Assembly: GCF_002105195.1 (NCBI RefSeq)
Contig: NZ_MUHU01000011.1
Span: 269,030-333,029, forward strand
Origin: Derxia lacustris
Lineage (GTDB): Bacteria; Pseudomonadota; Gammaproteobacteria; Burkholderiales; Burkholderiaceae_E
Direction: 5' to 3'
DNA: 64,000 nt
Shown here: piece after piece, positions 19,799 through 29,570 of the stretch
Numbering within the stretch: the first letter of the stretch is position 1
Layout of the letters: each line of letters opens with the position of its first letter
Program-made: the position numbers and the translations under genes
The notes under the pieces: generated by a model
Seen by the model: the letters and a program-made list of their open reading frames with translations, nothing else
What the model was told of the DNA's origin: nothing
Databases searched by the model: none

Positions 19799-21826
19799 TC
19801 AGTGCTTGAAGGAAGGCGCGGCGGCATCGAGCGCCGGCGCGGGATGAACGACGGCCGGCGACGGTGCCGTGCTGCGTGACGATGCGGCGGCGCGCGCGCC
19901 GGCCCGGTAGCGCCGGTCGGCCGCCGCCAGCCCGCCGCCGGCCGCGATGAGCAGCGCGCCGGCCCAGATCCAGCCCATCAGCGGCTTGTGCTGCACGCGC
20001 ACCACCCAGGCGCCGTCGGGCGTCGATTCGCTGAGCGACACGTAGAGGTCGCGCAGCAGGCCGCGGTCGACGGCGGCTTCCGTCATCGGCATCTGCTGCA
20101 CGACGTAGAAGCGCTTTTCGGGGAACAGCGTGGCCAGGTGATGGCCGTCGCGCGTGACTTCAAACCGCGCGCGGCCGGCGACATAGTTGGCGCCGTCCAC
20201 CTTCTCCAGCGACTCGAAGCCGAAGCGGAAATCGCCGAGCGTGACCGCCTCGCCGACGCGCAGGCTGGCGTCGGTGCCGCTCTCGAAGCTCTTGGCCACC
20301 GTGACGCCGAGCACGAACACGCCGAGCCCGGCATGCGCCACCACCATGCCCCACCAGCCGAGCGGCGCCAGTGCAATGCGGCGGGCGATGCCGGTGCCGG
20401 CCGGATGCGCGCGCAGCCGGCGCAGCGCATCGAGCGCGGTCGCCAGCAGCAGCCAGGCCGCCGTGCCCACGCCGATGGCCGTCGCGAGCGAAGCCTGGAA
20501 GGCCAGCGCCGCCAGCAGCGCAAAGGCCACCGCGCCCGCCGCCACCGGCCGTAGCCGCAGCAGCACTTCGCGCGCCGACGCCCGCTTCCAGGCCAGCAGC
20601 GGCCCCACGCCCGTGAGCAGCGCGAGCGGAATGGCGAGCGGCACGAACACCGCATCGAAGTAGGGCGGGCCGACCGAAATCTTGCCCAGGCCCAGCGCAT
20701 CGAGCGCCAGCGGATAGAGCGTGCCGAGCAGCACCGTGCCGGCCGCCGCCGCGAGGATCACGTTGTTGACCAGCAGCAGCGACTCGCGCGAGAACGGCGC
20801 GAAGCGGCCGCCCAGGCCCACGGTCGGCGCGCGCCAGGCATACAGCGCCAGCGCGCCGCCGATCACCGCCGCCAGAAAGCCGAGGATGTAGAGCCCGCGC
20901 TGCGGATCGCTTGCAAACGCATGCACGGAGGTAAGCACGCCCGAGCGCACGAGGAAGGTGCCGAGCAGCGACAGCGAGAACGCGAGGATCGCGAGCAGCA
21001 CGGTCCAGCTCTTGAAGCTGTCGCGCTTTTCGGTCACGGACAGCGAATGGACCAGCGCCGTGCCGACCAGCCAGGGCATAAAGGACGCGTTCTCGACCGC
21101 ATCCCAGAACCACCAGCCGCCCCAGCCCAGCTCGTAATAGGCCCAGGCGCTGCCCAGGAAGATGCCGAGCGTGAGAAAGCTCCAGGCGGCCAGCGTCCAC
21201 GGCCGGGTCCAGCGCGCCCAGGCCGCATCGAGCCGGCCGCCGACCAGCGCCGCAATCGCAAACGCGAACGCCACCGAGAAGCCGACATAGCCCATGTACA
21301 GGATCGGCGGATGGGCAATCATCCCCAGGTCCTGCAGCAGCGGATTGAGGTCGCGGCCATCGGCCGGCGCCGGCAGCCCGCGCGCAAACGGATTGGACGT
21401 GAACAGCAAAAACGCCAGAAAGCCGACGCCGATCAGCCCCATCGTGCCGAGCACGCGCGCGACCAGCTCGCGCGGCAGCGAGCGGCTGAACAGCGCCACG
21501 CCCACGCTCCACAGCGACAGCATCGCGATCCACAGCAGCACCGAGCCTTCATGCCCGCCCCACACCGCGCAGATGCGGTAAGCCAGCGGCAGCCGCGAGT
21601 TGGAGTTGTTGGCCACATAGGCCACCGAAAAATCGTTGCCGACGAAGGCCTGCACCAGCGCCGCCGACGCCAGCGCCACCAGCAGCGCCTGACCCAGCGC
21701 CACCGGCCGCGCCAGCGCCATCAGCCGCGCATCGCCGCGCGCCGCCCCCACGAAGGGCAGCGTGCCCTGCACCAGCGCCAGACCCAGTGCCAGCGCGAGC
21801 GCCAGATTGCCGAGTTCGGGAATCAT
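19799..21826 (-). CDS. ccmF: Heme lyase CcmF
   Basis: A 675-residue polytopic membrane protein with the tryptophan-rich WWD-type domain ([22 protein letters not shown]) and conserved His residues, including the one in [15 protein letters not shown]. CcmF takes heme from CcmE and attaches it to CxxCH motifs. It overlaps ccmE by 4 bases. The last 50 residues form an Ala/Pro/Ser-rich tail. Confidence 0.95.
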   Translation of the reverse strand: MIPELGNLALALALGLALVQGTLPFVGAARGDARLMALARPVALGQALLVALASAALVQAFVGNDFSVAYVANNSNSRLPLAYRICAVWGGHEGSVLLWIAMLSLWSVGVALFSRSLPRELVARVLGTMGLIGVGFLAFLLFTSNPFARGLPAPADGRDLNPLLQDLGMIAHPPILYMGYVGFSVAFAFAIAALVGGRLDAAWARWTRPWTLAAWSFLTLGIFLGSAWAYYELGWGGWWFWDAVENASFMPWLVGTALVHSLSVTEKRDSFKSWTVLLAILAFSLSLLGTFLVRSGVLTSVHAFASDPQRGLYILGFLAAVIGGALALYAWRAPTVGLGGRFAPFSRESLLLVNNVILAAAAGTVLLGTLYPLALDALGLGKISVGPPYFDAVFVPLAIPLALLTGVGPLLAWKRASAREVLLRLRPVAAGAVAFALLAALAFQASLATAIGVGTAAWLLLATALDALRRLRAHPAGTGIARRIALAPLGWWGMVVAHAGLGVFVLGVTVAKSFESGTDASLRVGEAVTLGDFRFGFESLEKVDGANYVAGRARFEVTRDGHHLATLFPEKRFYVVQQMPMTEAAVDRGLLRDLYVSLSESTPDGAWVVRVQHKPLMGWIWAGALLIAAGGGLAAADRRYRAGARAAASSRSTAPSPAVVHPAPALDAAAPSFKH

Positions 21827-22272
21827 CGCTGCGGCTCCGGCGTGGCGGCGGCCTGCGCCTGCTTGAGCGCATGGGCGGCTTCGGGCGGCATGTAGTTCTC
21901 GTCATGCTTGGCCAGCACCTCGTCGGCCACGAAGGCGCCGTCGGCGCCGAGCTTGCCCTGCGCGACCACGCCCTTGCCTTCCTTGAACAGGTCGGGCAGC
22001 GCGCCGCGATAGCGCACCGGCACCGCACGCGCGGTATCGGTGACGACAAAGCTCACCGTGAGCCCGTCGGCATCGCGCCTGAGGCTGCCGTTCTCGACCA
22101 TGCCGCCGATGCGGAAGCGCCGCGCCTGCGGCGCCTCGCCGGCCGCGATCTGGCTCGGCGTGAAGAAGAACACCAGATTCTTCTGGAACGCCGACAGCAC
22201 CAGCCAGACGCCGATGCCCAGACCCGCCAGCCCGACCAGCACCAGGCCGAGCCGCTTGTGCCGGGCCTTCAT
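21823..22272 (-). CDS. ccmE: Heme chaperone CcmE
   Basis: A 149-residue protein with an N-terminal membrane anchor, an OB-fold domain and the heme-binding histidine His123 in [13 protein letters not shown], the standard HxxxY motif (Tyr127). It carries heme from CcmC to CcmF. It overlaps ccmD and ccmF by 4 bases each. Confidence 0.95.
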   Translation of the reverse strand: MKARHKRLGLVLVGLAGLGIGVWLVLSAFQKNLVFFFTPSQIAAGEAPQARRFRIGGMVENGSLRRDADGLTVSFVVTDTARAVPVRYRGALPDLFKEGKGVVAQGKLGADGAFVADEVLAKHDENYMPPEAAHALKQAQAAATPEPQR

Positions 22273-22511
22273 GCGCGCTCTCCGCGCTGCATGGCGTTGA
22301 AGTCGGGCAGATCGTCGGCGACGTTGTCGGCCGCGCGCGCATCGCGCCGCTCATGGATGCGCTCGATGGCGGCACGTCGGCGCGCGCCGAGCAGCAACTG
22401 CTCGCCGGCCAGCAGCGCCAGCGTGACCAGCGCCGAGCCCCACACGTAGCGGCCATAGCCGCCCATCGCGATGAAGTCGCCGAAGCTTTGCCAGTACAGG
22501 TGCAGATTCAT
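22269..22511 (-). CDS. ccmD: Heme exporter accessory protein CcmD
   Basis: An 80-residue protein with the CcmD pattern [19 protein letters not shown]: a short N-terminal segment, one membrane helix and a basic tail. It stabilises the CcmABC-CcmE complex. It overlaps ccmC and ccmE by 4 bases each, which fixes both ends. Confidence 0.9.
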   Translation of the reverse strand: MNLHLYWQSFGDFIAMGGYGRYVWGSALVTLALLAGEQLLLGARRRAAIERIHERRDARAADNVADDLPDFNAMQRGERA

Positions 22512-23293
22512 GCCGCCACCTCGGGCAGGCGCGCGACCCATTCGGCATCGGCCTCGCGCTCCAGCACGATGCAGCGCAGCCGCCGTAGCACCGACGCAAT
22601 CGCCCAGGCCCACAGGCCGAGCGCGCTGAACAGCATGCCGGCCAGCATGTCGGGCGCCATCGACGGCGCCGCGCCGAGCCGCAGGCTGGAGCCCTGATGC
22701 AGCGTGTTCCACCACTGCACCGAGAAGTAGATGACCGGCACGTTGACTGCGCCGACCAGCGCCAGCAGCGCGCCGGCGCGGTCGGCCCGGCGCGGGTCTT
22801 CGATGGCGGCCTGCAGCGCGATGAAGCCGAGATAGAGGAACAGCAGGATCAGCACCGAGGTGAGCCGCGCATCCCAGACCCACCACGCGCCCCAGGTCGG
22901 CCGGCCCCAGAGCGCGCCGGTCCACAGGCACAGAAAGGCGGCGAGCGCGCCGGTCGGCGCCAGCGCGCGCATCAGCATGAACGACAGCCGGGTGTTGAAC
23001 ACGAAGCCGACCGCGCCCCAGAAGGCCATCGCGAGATAGACCACCATCGAGATCCAGGCCGCCGGCACATGCAGATAGATGATGCGATAGGCATCGCCCT
23101 GCTGCGCATCGCTCGGCGCGACGAGAAAGCCGATGCCCAGACCCAGCGCCAGGAGCAGCAGCGCCAGCGCGAACAGCCACGGCACCAGCCGGCCCGCGAG
23201 CGGATAGAACAGCGCCGGCGCCGCATGCTTCCAGGCCGTCCGGCCGCTGCCGCGCGCGCCGGCCGGCGCCGGATGGAGAAGAGTCGAGGTCAT
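22508..23293 (-). CDS. ccmC: Heme handling membrane protein CcmC
   Basis: A 261-residue six-helix protein with the WWD domain WGRPTWGAWWVWDARLTSVLIL and conserved His residues in IIYLHVPAAW and WWNTLHQG. CcmC presents heme to CcmE. It has an extra hydrophilic N-terminus of about 30 residues. It starts 41 bases after ccmB. Confidence 0.95.
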   Translation of the reverse strand: MTSTLLHPAPAGARGSGRTAWKHAAPALFYPLAGRLVPWLFALALLLLALGLGIGFLVAPSDAQQGDAYRIIYLHVPAAWISMVVYLAMAFWGAVGFVFNTRLSFMLMRALAPTGALAAFLCLWTGALWGRPTWGAWWVWDARLTSVLILLFLYLGFIALQAAIEDPRRADRAGALLALVGAVNVPVIYFSVQWWNTLHQGSSLRLGAAPSMAPDMLAGMLFSALGLWAWAIASVLRRLRCIVLEREADAEWVARLPEVAA

Positions 23294-23334
23294 TGCGTAC
23301 AGCCTTGTCGAATCGTTGATCTTTTGCGCTGCCG

Positions 23335-24000
23335 TCAGTCGAGCGCGATGCGCAGCGCCGCCGCCGTGGCCCAGGGCGCGAGCACCGCTGCAAACGCGAG
23401 CAGCCCGCCCAGCAGCAGCAGATGCGCATCGGCACCCAAGCCACTGGCCTGCGCGCCGACCGCGCCGGCGCCAAACACCAGCACCGGCACTTGCAGCGGC
23501 AGCACCAGCAGCGACACCAGCACGCCGCCGCCGCGCAAGCCCAGCGTCAGCGCGCCGCCGATGGCACCGACCAGACTGAGCACCGGCGTGCCGAGTAGCA
23601 GGCTTGCGGCCAGCACGCCGATGGCATCGCCGGGCAGGTCGAACAGCAGGCCGAGCAGCGGCGCGAGCAGCACCAGTGGCAGGCCCGACACCAGCCAGTG
23701 CGCCACCGTCTTGGCCAGCACGATGGTCGCCAGCGGCTCGGGCGCCAGCAGCAGTTGCTCGAGCGTGCCGTCGGCATGGTCGGCGGCAAACAAACGATTG
23801 AGAGAAAGCATTGATGCAAAAACAGCAGTGACCCAGAGCACGCCCGGCGCCATCGTGCGCAGCAGGCTGGGCTCGGGCCCGACGCCGAGCGGAAACAGCG
23901 CGGTGGCGAGCGCGAAGAACAGCAGCACGCTCAGCGCATCCCCGGGGCGGCGCAGTGCCAGCAGCAGGTCGCGCCGGATGACGGCGACGAAGCCCTTCAC
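23335..24000 (-). CDS. ccmB: Heme exporter subunit CcmB
   Basis: A 221-residue ABC-type membrane subunit with six helices and ADHADGTLEQLLLAPEPL, the conserved CcmB segment. The GTG at 24000 overlaps the ccmA stop by 4 bases (GTGA), which is why I prefer it to the upstream ATG inside ccmA. It works with CcmA and CcmC to release holo-CcmE. Confidence 0.92.
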   Translation of the reverse strand: MKGFVAVIRRDLLLALRRPGDALSVLLFFALATALFPLGVGPEPSLLRTMAPGVLWVTAVFASMLSLNRLFAADHADGTLEQLLLAPEPLATIVLAKTVAHWLVSGLPLVLLAPLLGLLFDLPGDAIGVLAASLLLGTPVLSLVGAIGGALTLGLRGGGVLVSLLVLPLQVPVLVFGAGAVGAQASGLGADAHLLLLGGLLAFAAVLAPWATAAALRIALD

Positions 24001-24644
24001 GGCTGGGCCGGGCGCGGGCGCCACGCGTCGAGATCGAGCGCGTGATGCTGGCGAGCCGACAGCGTCTGCGGTTGATGCGTGGTGTAGATGAGACTGGCGC
24101 CATCGGCGAGCCGCGCGTCGAGCGCGCTGGCCAGCGTGGCGATGGCCACGGTGTCGAGCGCGGCGAAGGGCTCGTCGAGCACCAGCAGCCGCGCATGACG
24201 CGCGAGATGCAGCCGCGCCAGGCTCACGCGGCGGCGCTGGCCCTGCGACAGCCGACCGGTCGGCACGCGCGCCACGCGGGCAATGCCCATCGCGGCGAGC
24301 GCCTCGCCCACATCGGCCTCGGTGGCGCGCGCGCCGGCCAGACTGGCCGCGAACAGCAGGTTCTCGCTCGCGGTCAGTTCGTCCTTCAGGCCCGGCGCAT
24401 GGCCGATGTAGAGCAGCTCGCGCCGGTAATCCTCGCGCAGCTTGTGGATGAGGCTGCCGCGCCAGCGCAGCTCGCCGTCATCGGGTGCGGCCAGGCCGCA
24501 GACGATGCGCAGCAGGCTGCTCTTGCCGCTGCCGTTCGGGCCGCGCACCCACAGCGCTTCGCCGGCACCGAGCGTGAACTCGACGCCGGCGAACAGCTGC
24601 CGGTTGCCGCGCGTGCAGGCCAGACCGCTCGCTTCCAGACTCAT
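23997..24644 (-). CDS. ccmA: Heme exporter ATPase CcmA
   Basis: A 215-residue ABC ATPase: Walker A GPNGSGKSS, signature LSQGQRRR, Walker B LLVLDEPFAALD and switch His in YTTHQP. It powers release of heme-loaded CcmE. It starts 13 bases after the cytochrome b561 stop, so the ccm genes are probably expressed with the two genes before them. Confidence 0.94.
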   Translation of the reverse strand: MSLEASGLACTRGNRQLFAGVEFTLGAGEALWVRGPNGSGKSSLLRIVCGLAAPDDGELRWRGSLIHKLREDYRRELLYIGHAPGLKDELTASENLLFAASLAGARATEADVGEALAAMGIARVARVPTGRLSQGQRRRVSLARLHLARHARLLVLDEPFAALDTVAIATLASALDARLADGASLIYTTHQPQTLSARQHHALDLDAWRPRPAQP

Positions 24645-24657
24645 GCGCTTGCGGCGA

Positions 24658-25503
24658 TCACCATGCGGGCTTGGCGGCGGCCGGCGCGTCGGTGGTGGTT
24701 GCCGCCGCCGGCGCTGCGGCCGGCTGGGCGGTCTTCCACGGACCGCCGTTGGCGACCCACACCGCGCCGAGCGCCACGGCCAGCGCCAGCACGAAGGCCA
24801 GCGGGCCGCCGCCGCGCCGATCAGGCAGCGGTTCGGCTTCGGCGGCGCTGGCACGCACCTCGGTCCAGCCCGTGACCATCGGCTTGACCAGGTTGCGCCG
24901 CTTGACGCGCGCATAAAAAACGATGGCCGCCAGATGCAGCACGACCAGCCCGATCAGCAGATTGGCCAGCTGCTTATGCAGCGTGGTGAGCTTGCCGGCG
25001 AACGACTCCTCGACCAGCTCGAACAGCGGGCCGGTAAAGGTGATGTCGTCATTGCCAAACAGGCCGGTCGTGGCCTGCACCGCCAGCAGCCCGAGCAGCG
25101 CAAACACCGAGAACGCGCCGAGCGGGTTGTGGCCCACGCCATGCCAGCGCCCTTGCAGATAGGCGCGCAGCCGCGCCGGCGTCGGCGCAAAGCGCAGGAA
25201 GCGCGCATGCGTCGAGCCGACCAGTCCCCAGGTGAGCCGGAACGCGACCAGCCCGACGATGGTCAGCCCCGCCTTGGCGTGGATTTCCATCAGGCTGCCG
25301 CCCAGCTCGCCGGTGACCAGCGCGACGGCGACCGCGAGCACCAGCGACCAGTGGAAGACGCGCAGCGGCAAGTCCCAGACCTGCACCCGCGCCGTGGCGA
25401 AGCTCGCCGCATTGGCAGCGCGAAAGCTCGCGGCCGAGGCTTCGCGCGCTGGCGCGGCACCGGCCTTGGCGTCGAGCGCGCCGGCGTTTCCTTGCAACTT
25501 CAT
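24658..25503 (-). CDS. Cytochrome b561-type membrane protein
   Basis: A 281-residue protein with a hydrophilic N-terminus of about 40 residues, a b-type cytochrome domain with four helices (His in LRVFHWSLV, EIHAKAGL, TTLHKQLANLL, VLHLAAIVFYARVKRR) and a further C-terminal helix followed by an Ala/Pro tail. This resembles the dihemic subunit of Ni-Fe hydrogenase/b561 proteins that pass electrons from the quinone pool to periplasmic partners. It sits 28 bases after the rhodanese-like gene and just before ccmA. Confidence 0.88.
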   Translation of the reverse strand: MKLQGNAGALDAKAGAAPAREASAASFRAANAASFATARVQVWDLPLRVFHWSLVLAVAVALVTGELGGSLMEIHAKAGLTIVGLVAFRLTWGLVGSTHARFLRFAPTPARLRAYLQGRWHGVGHNPLGAFSVFALLGLLAVQATTGLFGNDDITFTGPLFELVEESFAGKLTTLHKQLANLLIGLVVLHLAAIVFYARVKRRNLVKPMVTGWTEVRASAAEAEPLPDRRGGGPLAFVLALAVALGAVWVANGGPWKTAQPAAAPAAATTTDAPAAAKPAW

Positions 25504-25531
25504 CGCGGCATCTCCCGTCTGGCGTCGAGGC

Positions 25532-26050
25532 TTATTGCTGGGCCGTGGCGGCCGGCGCGGGCGCAGCCGCAGCGGCCTGACGCACCGGCGCGACGATGCG
25601 CACGATGGTGCCACCCTGGGCTTCGTAGTCTTCCGAGCCGGCGGCGCCGGCCACCTTGAAGCCCTTGGTCGCGAGCAGATCGCCGACCGCGCCGGCGCGA
25701 TGCGCATGGTTCGACACGGTGATGATCTGGCGGTCCTTCGGGATGAAGTCGAGGCGCTGCTCGATCTCCTTGACCTGGATGTTGAGGAACACCGGCCAGC
25801 TGCCCTTGGCCACGATCTCGTCGGGGCGGCGCACGTCGAGGAACACGATCTTCTTGGGCGAGGCGAGCAGCTTGTCGATGTCGGCGCGGCTCAGGCGCTT
25901 GGTCTTGTAGTTCCACACGTCGGCGGCCGGTGCGGCCGGTGCGGCGGCGGTGGCGGCCGGCGCGGCCGTGGGCGCAGCCTGCTGCGCAAAGCTCGCCGAA
26001 GCGGCAAAACCGAGGACGAGCGCGGCGACAAGGCGGGCGGACAGCTTCAT
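25532..26050 (-). CDS. Exported rhodanese-like protein lacking the catalytic cysteine
   Basis: A 172-residue protein with a Sec signal peptide (ending FA-QQA), an Ala/Pro linker and one rhodanese domain (KIVFLDVRRPDEIVAKG). The active-site loop reads TVSNHAHRAG, so the position of the persulfide Cys is Ser113. It is therefore unlikely to be a sulfurtransferase and may bind a ligand or partner. It is the first gene of the b561-ccm operon, downstream of a strong sigma-54 promoter. A short Ala/Pro/Gln tail ends the protein. Confidence 0.88.
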   Translation of the reverse strand: MKLSARLVAALVLGFAASASFAQQAAPTAAPAATAAAPAAPAADVWNYKTKRLSRADIDKLLASPKKIVFLDVRRPDEIVAKGSWPVFLNIQVKEIEQRLDFIPKDRQIITVSNHAHRAGAVGDLLATKGFKVAGAAGSEDYEAQGGTIVRIVAPVRQAAAAAPAPAATAQQ

Positions 26051-26090
26051 TGGACTGGCTTTCGTTGTGCGAGGAAAAGGCCGGTCGATC

Positions 26091-26106
26091 AGCAACTCCC
26101 GGGCCA
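26091..26106 (-). promoter_or_regulatory. Sigma-54 promoter of the rhodanese-b561-ccm operon
   Basis: On the minus strand TGGCCCGGGAGTTGCT matches TGGCACG-N4-TTGCW at every fixed position but one. The predicted start is near 26080, about 30 bases before the ATG at 26050. Confidence 0.75.
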
Positions 26107-26138
26107 CGGCGGCACCCCTGGGAAAGCCGGCGCGGCGC

Positions 26139-26154
26139 TGCTGGCAATCCAGCA
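26139..26154. promoter_or_regulatory. Candidate activator site A, TGCT-N8-AGCA
   Basis: TGCTGGCAATCCAGCA is a perfect dyad (TGCTGG/CCAGCA) 33 bases upstream of the -24 element of the ccm operon promoter, about 60-75 bases before the predicted start. Confidence 0.5.
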
Positions 26155-26158
26155 ATCG

Positions 26159-26174
26159 TGCTGCAACGACAGCA
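26159..26174. promoter_or_regulatory. Candidate activator site B, TGCT-N8-AGCA
   Basis: TGCTGCAACGACAGCA repeats the same dyad exactly 20 bases (about two helical turns) from site A, as expected for two activator dimers bound on one DNA face. Confidence 0.5.
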
Positions 26175-26288
26175 TGCAAACCCGGCCCGATGCTGATGCG
26201 CGGGCAGGCTGTCGCGTCTTCACCAGGGGGTTCGATGGCATGAAGGCTGCAATGACGGTCCGGTTAAACCTTTGCGGCACCCCGTCCA

Positions 26289-29200
26289 ATGTGGATCGTC
26301 CGACTCGCGCTGCGGCGCCCCTACACCTTCATCGTCGCCGCGCTGCTCATCGTGCTGGCGACGCCGTTTGCGCTCCAGCGCACGCCGGTCGACGTCTTCC
26401 CCGAAGTGGACATTCCAGCCGCCGCCATCCTGCTCGGCTACAACGGCCTGCCGGCCAAGGAGATGGCCGACCGCATCGTGATTCCGGTCGAGCGCAACCT
26501 CGCCAATTCGGTCAGCGACATGGAGCATGTCGAGTCGCAGACCATGGCCGGGCTCGGCGTCATCAAGGTGTTCTTCCAGCCCAATGTCGATTCGGCCACC
26601 GCCATCTCGCAGCTGGTGGCCAGCACCCAGGCCGCGCTGCGCTCGCTGCCGCCGGGCGCCACGCCGCCGACCATCGTCAAGTACTCGGCATCCAATCTGC
26701 CGATCATGCAGATCGGCGTCAGCAGCAAGACGCTGAGCGACGGTGAACTCAACGACACCGCGTTCAACGAGCTGCGCCCGCGTCTGGTCACGATTCCGGG
26801 GCTGGCCATCACCGCGCCCTACGGCGGCCGGTTCCGGCAGGTGTCCATCGACATCGACACGCCGGCACTCACCGCGCGCGGCCTCACGCCGGTGGACGTG
26901 GTCAATGCGCTGAGCACCCAGAACCTCACGCTGCCGACCGGCACCGCCAAGCTCGGCGAGACCGAATTCAACATCGCGCTCAACGGCTCGCTGCCGACCA
27001 TTGCCGCGCTCGGCGACATCCCGATCCGCCGCGTCAACGGCAACACCGTCTACGTGCGCGACGTGGCCCAGGTGCGCGACGGCGCCCAGCCGCCATCGAC
27101 CGTGGTGCGGCGCGACGGCGAGCGCGGCATGCTGATGACGCTGATGAAGAACGGCGGCGCCTCCACGCTCGACATCCTGCGCGACGTGCATGCGGCGCTG
27201 CCCAAGGCCATCGCCAATCTGCCCGAGGACATCGAGGTGACGGCGCTGGCCGACCAGTCGGTATTCGTCAAGGCGGCGATCCGCAACGTGGTCGAGGAGG
27301 CGCTGATCGCCTCGCTGCTGACGGTGGCGCTGATCCTGCTGTTCCTCGGCAACTGGCGCAGCACCGCGATCATCGCGATCTCGATTCCGCTCGCGATCCT
27401 GAGCGCGATCCTGCTGCTGCATCTCACCGGCCAGACCATCAACATCATGACGCTGGGCGGACTGGCGCTGGCGGTCGGCATCCTGGTCGACGACGCCACG
27501 GTCGAGATCGAGAACGTCGAGCGCCATCTGCACATGGGCAAGCGCGCGCATGACGCCATCCTCGACGGCGCGGCCGAGATCGCCACGCCGGCCTTCGTGT
27601 CCACGCTGTGCATCTGCATCGTGTTCCTGCCGATGTTCCTGCTCACCGGCGTGGCGCGCACGCTGTTCGTGCCGCTGGCGCTGGCGGTGGTCTACGCGAT
27701 GCTCGCGTCCTGGGTGCTGTCGCGCACGCTGGTGCCCACACTCGTCATGTACCTGATGCGCGCGCGCAATCGCGGCGTGCCTGCGGCCAAGCCCAATGCG
27801 CTGCGCCGCGTGCATCTGGCCTTCGACCGCTTCTTCGAGCGGCTGCGCGCCGGCTATGCGGCGACGCTGGCCGCGCTGCTGCAACGAAAGATGCTTTTCG
27901 GCAGCCTCTTCCTGCTGTTCTGCATCGGCTCGCTCGGGCTGTCCGGGCAGCTCGGGCGCGACTTCTTCCCCACCGTGGATGCGGGCCAGATCCGGCTGCA
28001 TGTGCGCGCGCCGGTCGCCACGCGCGTGGAGGAAATGCCCCAGCTCGCCGACCGCATCGAGGCCGGCATCCGGCGCGCGGTCGGTGCCGGCCAGATCGCC
28101 AGCATCATCGACATCGTCGGCGGCCCCTACACGCCCTACAACACGCTCTACAACAACAACGGCACGCACGATTCCAGCGACATCGAGGTGCTGGTGAGTC
28201 TGGCGCCCGGCCATGCGCCGACGCGCGAACACATCCGTGCGCTGCGCGCCGCCCTGCCGCACGACTTTCCGGGCGTGGAGTTCTATTTCCAGCCGGCCGA
28301 TCCGGTCGCGCAGACGCTCAACTTCGGCCTGTCGGCGCCGATCGACATCCAGTTCACCGGCAACAAGACGGCCGAGAACCTGGAGCTGGCCGGCAGCCTG
28401 CTGCGCGACATCCGGCGCATCGACGGCGCGGTCGACGCGACGCTCTACCAGCGCTTCAACCGGCCCACGCTGTCGCTTGAAATGGATCGCACGCGGCTGA
28501 TGCAGACCGGCGTGCAGGCGCGCGACATTGCGCAGAACCTGCTGATCTCGCTGAGTTCCAGCTACCAGACCGCGCAGACGCAATGGCTCAACCCGGCCAA
28601 CGGCAGTGTCTACAACGTGGCCGTGCAATCGCGCCAGCACGAGATCGACAGCCTCGACGCGCTTCTGCAACTGCCGGTGTTCGCGCCCGGCAACCTGCCC
28701 GGCGACGGCACGCCGCGCGCCACGCAGCGGCTCGGCGATCTGGTGCAGGTCAAGCCCACGGCCCAGCCGGCGGTGGTGTCGCGCTACAACATCGCGCCGG
28801 TGCTCGACATCCTCGTCAATGTCGACGGCCGCGATCTGGGCGCGGTGCATGCCGACATCCAGCAGCGCATCGACGAGCTGCGGCCCAGGCTGCCGCGCGG
28901 CAGCGACATCGTCGTGCGCGGCCAGGTCACGACCATGCAGCAGGCCTTCTCCGAGCTGGGCCTGGGCGTGGCGCTCGCGGTGGTGCTGGTCTATCTGCTC
29001 ATCGTCGTCAATTTCCAGAGCTGGACCGACGCCGCGATCATCGTCGCGGGTCTGCCGGCGGCGCTGGCCGGCATCGCCTGGATGCTGTTCCTGACCGGCA
29101 CCTCGCTGTCGGTGCCGGCGCTGACCGGCGCGATCATGACCATGGGCGTCGCCACGGCCAACAGCATTCTGGTGGTGAGCTTTGCGCGCGAGCGGCTGGC

Positions 29201-29570
29201 CGCCGGCGTGCCGGCCCAGCGCGCCGCGCTCGATGCCGGCGCCACCCGGCTGCGCCCGGTGCTGATGACAGCGCTTGCAATGATGATCGGCATGCTGCCG
29301 ATGGCGCTCGGCGCCGGCGAAGGCGGCGAGCAGAACGCGCCGCTCGGCCGTGCCGTCATCGGCGGGCTGGCCTTCGCCACGCTGTCCACCCTCGTCTTCG
29401 TGCCGCTGGTGTTTGCCGGCGTGCATGGCTGGCGCGCCCGCCGCACGCCGGCGGCGCAGGGCGATGCGGCGCACGGCGCCCATCCCGCCCACGGCCTGGC
29501 CACCGCGCGCAATGACGCTGCCGGTCTGGCCGATGCGCATCCCGCCCTTTCCTCCTCGGCTCCCACATGA
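26289..29570 (+). CDS. RND-family efflux pump, inner membrane permease
   Basis: A 1093-residue AcrB-type protein with the twofold RND layout: one N-terminal helix, a large periplasmic loop, helices 2-6, then the same again. The GILVDDATVEIENVERHL segment in helix 4 holds the paired Asp of the proton relay, and the second half has the matching ATANSILVVSFARERL helix. It should export organic solutes or drugs with the adaptor and outer membrane factor encoded next. No clear Shine-Dalgarno is seen before the ATG. The C-terminal 50 residues are Ala/His-rich. Confidence 0.92.
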   Translation: MWIVRLALRRPYTFIVAALLIVLATPFALQRTPVDVFPEVDIPAAAILLGYNGLPAKEMADRIVIPVERNLANSVSDMEHVESQTMAGLGVIKVFFQPNVDSATAISQLVASTQAALRSLPPGATPPTIVKYSASNLPIMQIGVSSKTLSDGELNDTAFNELRPRLVTIPGLAITAPYGGRFRQVSIDIDTPALTARGLTPVDVVNALSTQNLTLPTGTAKLGETEFNIALNGSLPTIAALGDIPIRRVNGNTVYVRDVAQVRDGAQPPSTVVRRDGERGMLMTLMKNGGASTLDILRDVHAALPKAIANLPEDIEVTALADQSVFVKAAIRNVVEEALIASLLTVALILLFLGNWRSTAIIAISIPLAILSAILLLHLTGQTINIMTLGGLALAVGILVDDATVEIENVERHLHMGKRAHDAILDGAAEIATPAFVSTLCICIVFLPMFLLTGVARTLFVPLALAVVYAMLASWVLSRTLVPTLVMYLMRARNRGVPAAKPNALRRVHLAFDRFFERLRAGYAATLAALLQRKMLFGSLFLLFCIGSLGLSGQLGRDFFPTVDAGQIRLHVRAPVATRVEEMPQLADRIEAGIRRAVGAGQIASIIDIVGGPYTPYNTLYNNNGTHDSSDIEVLVSLAPGHAPTREHIRALRAALPHDFPGVEFYFQPADPVAQTLNFGLSAPIDIQFTGNKTAENLELAGSLLRDIRRIDGAVDATLYQRFNRPTLSLEMDRTRLMQTGVQARDIAQNLLISLSSSYQTAQTQWLNPANGSVYNVAVQSRQHEIDSLDALLQLPVFAPGNLPGDGTPRATQRLGDLVQVKPTAQPAVVSRYNIAPVLDILVNVDGRDLGAVHADIQQRIDELRPRLPRGSDIVVRGQVTTMQQAFSELGLGVALAVVLVYLLIVVNFQSWTDAAIIVAGLPAALAGIAWMLFLTGTSLSVPALTGAIMTMGVATANSILVVSFARERLAAGVPAQRAALDAGATRLRPVLMTALAMMIGMLPMALGAGEGGEQNAPLGRAVIGGLAFATLSTLVFVPLVFAGVHGWRARRTPAAQGDAAHGAHPAHGLATARNDAAGLADAHPALSSSAPT

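Noticed and set aside
26220..29540. Open frame of about 1100 codons antisense to the RND permease
   Set aside because: Low-complexity Arg/His/Gln/Ala-rich translation without domain signatures; it mirrors the codon pattern of the real permease on the other strand.
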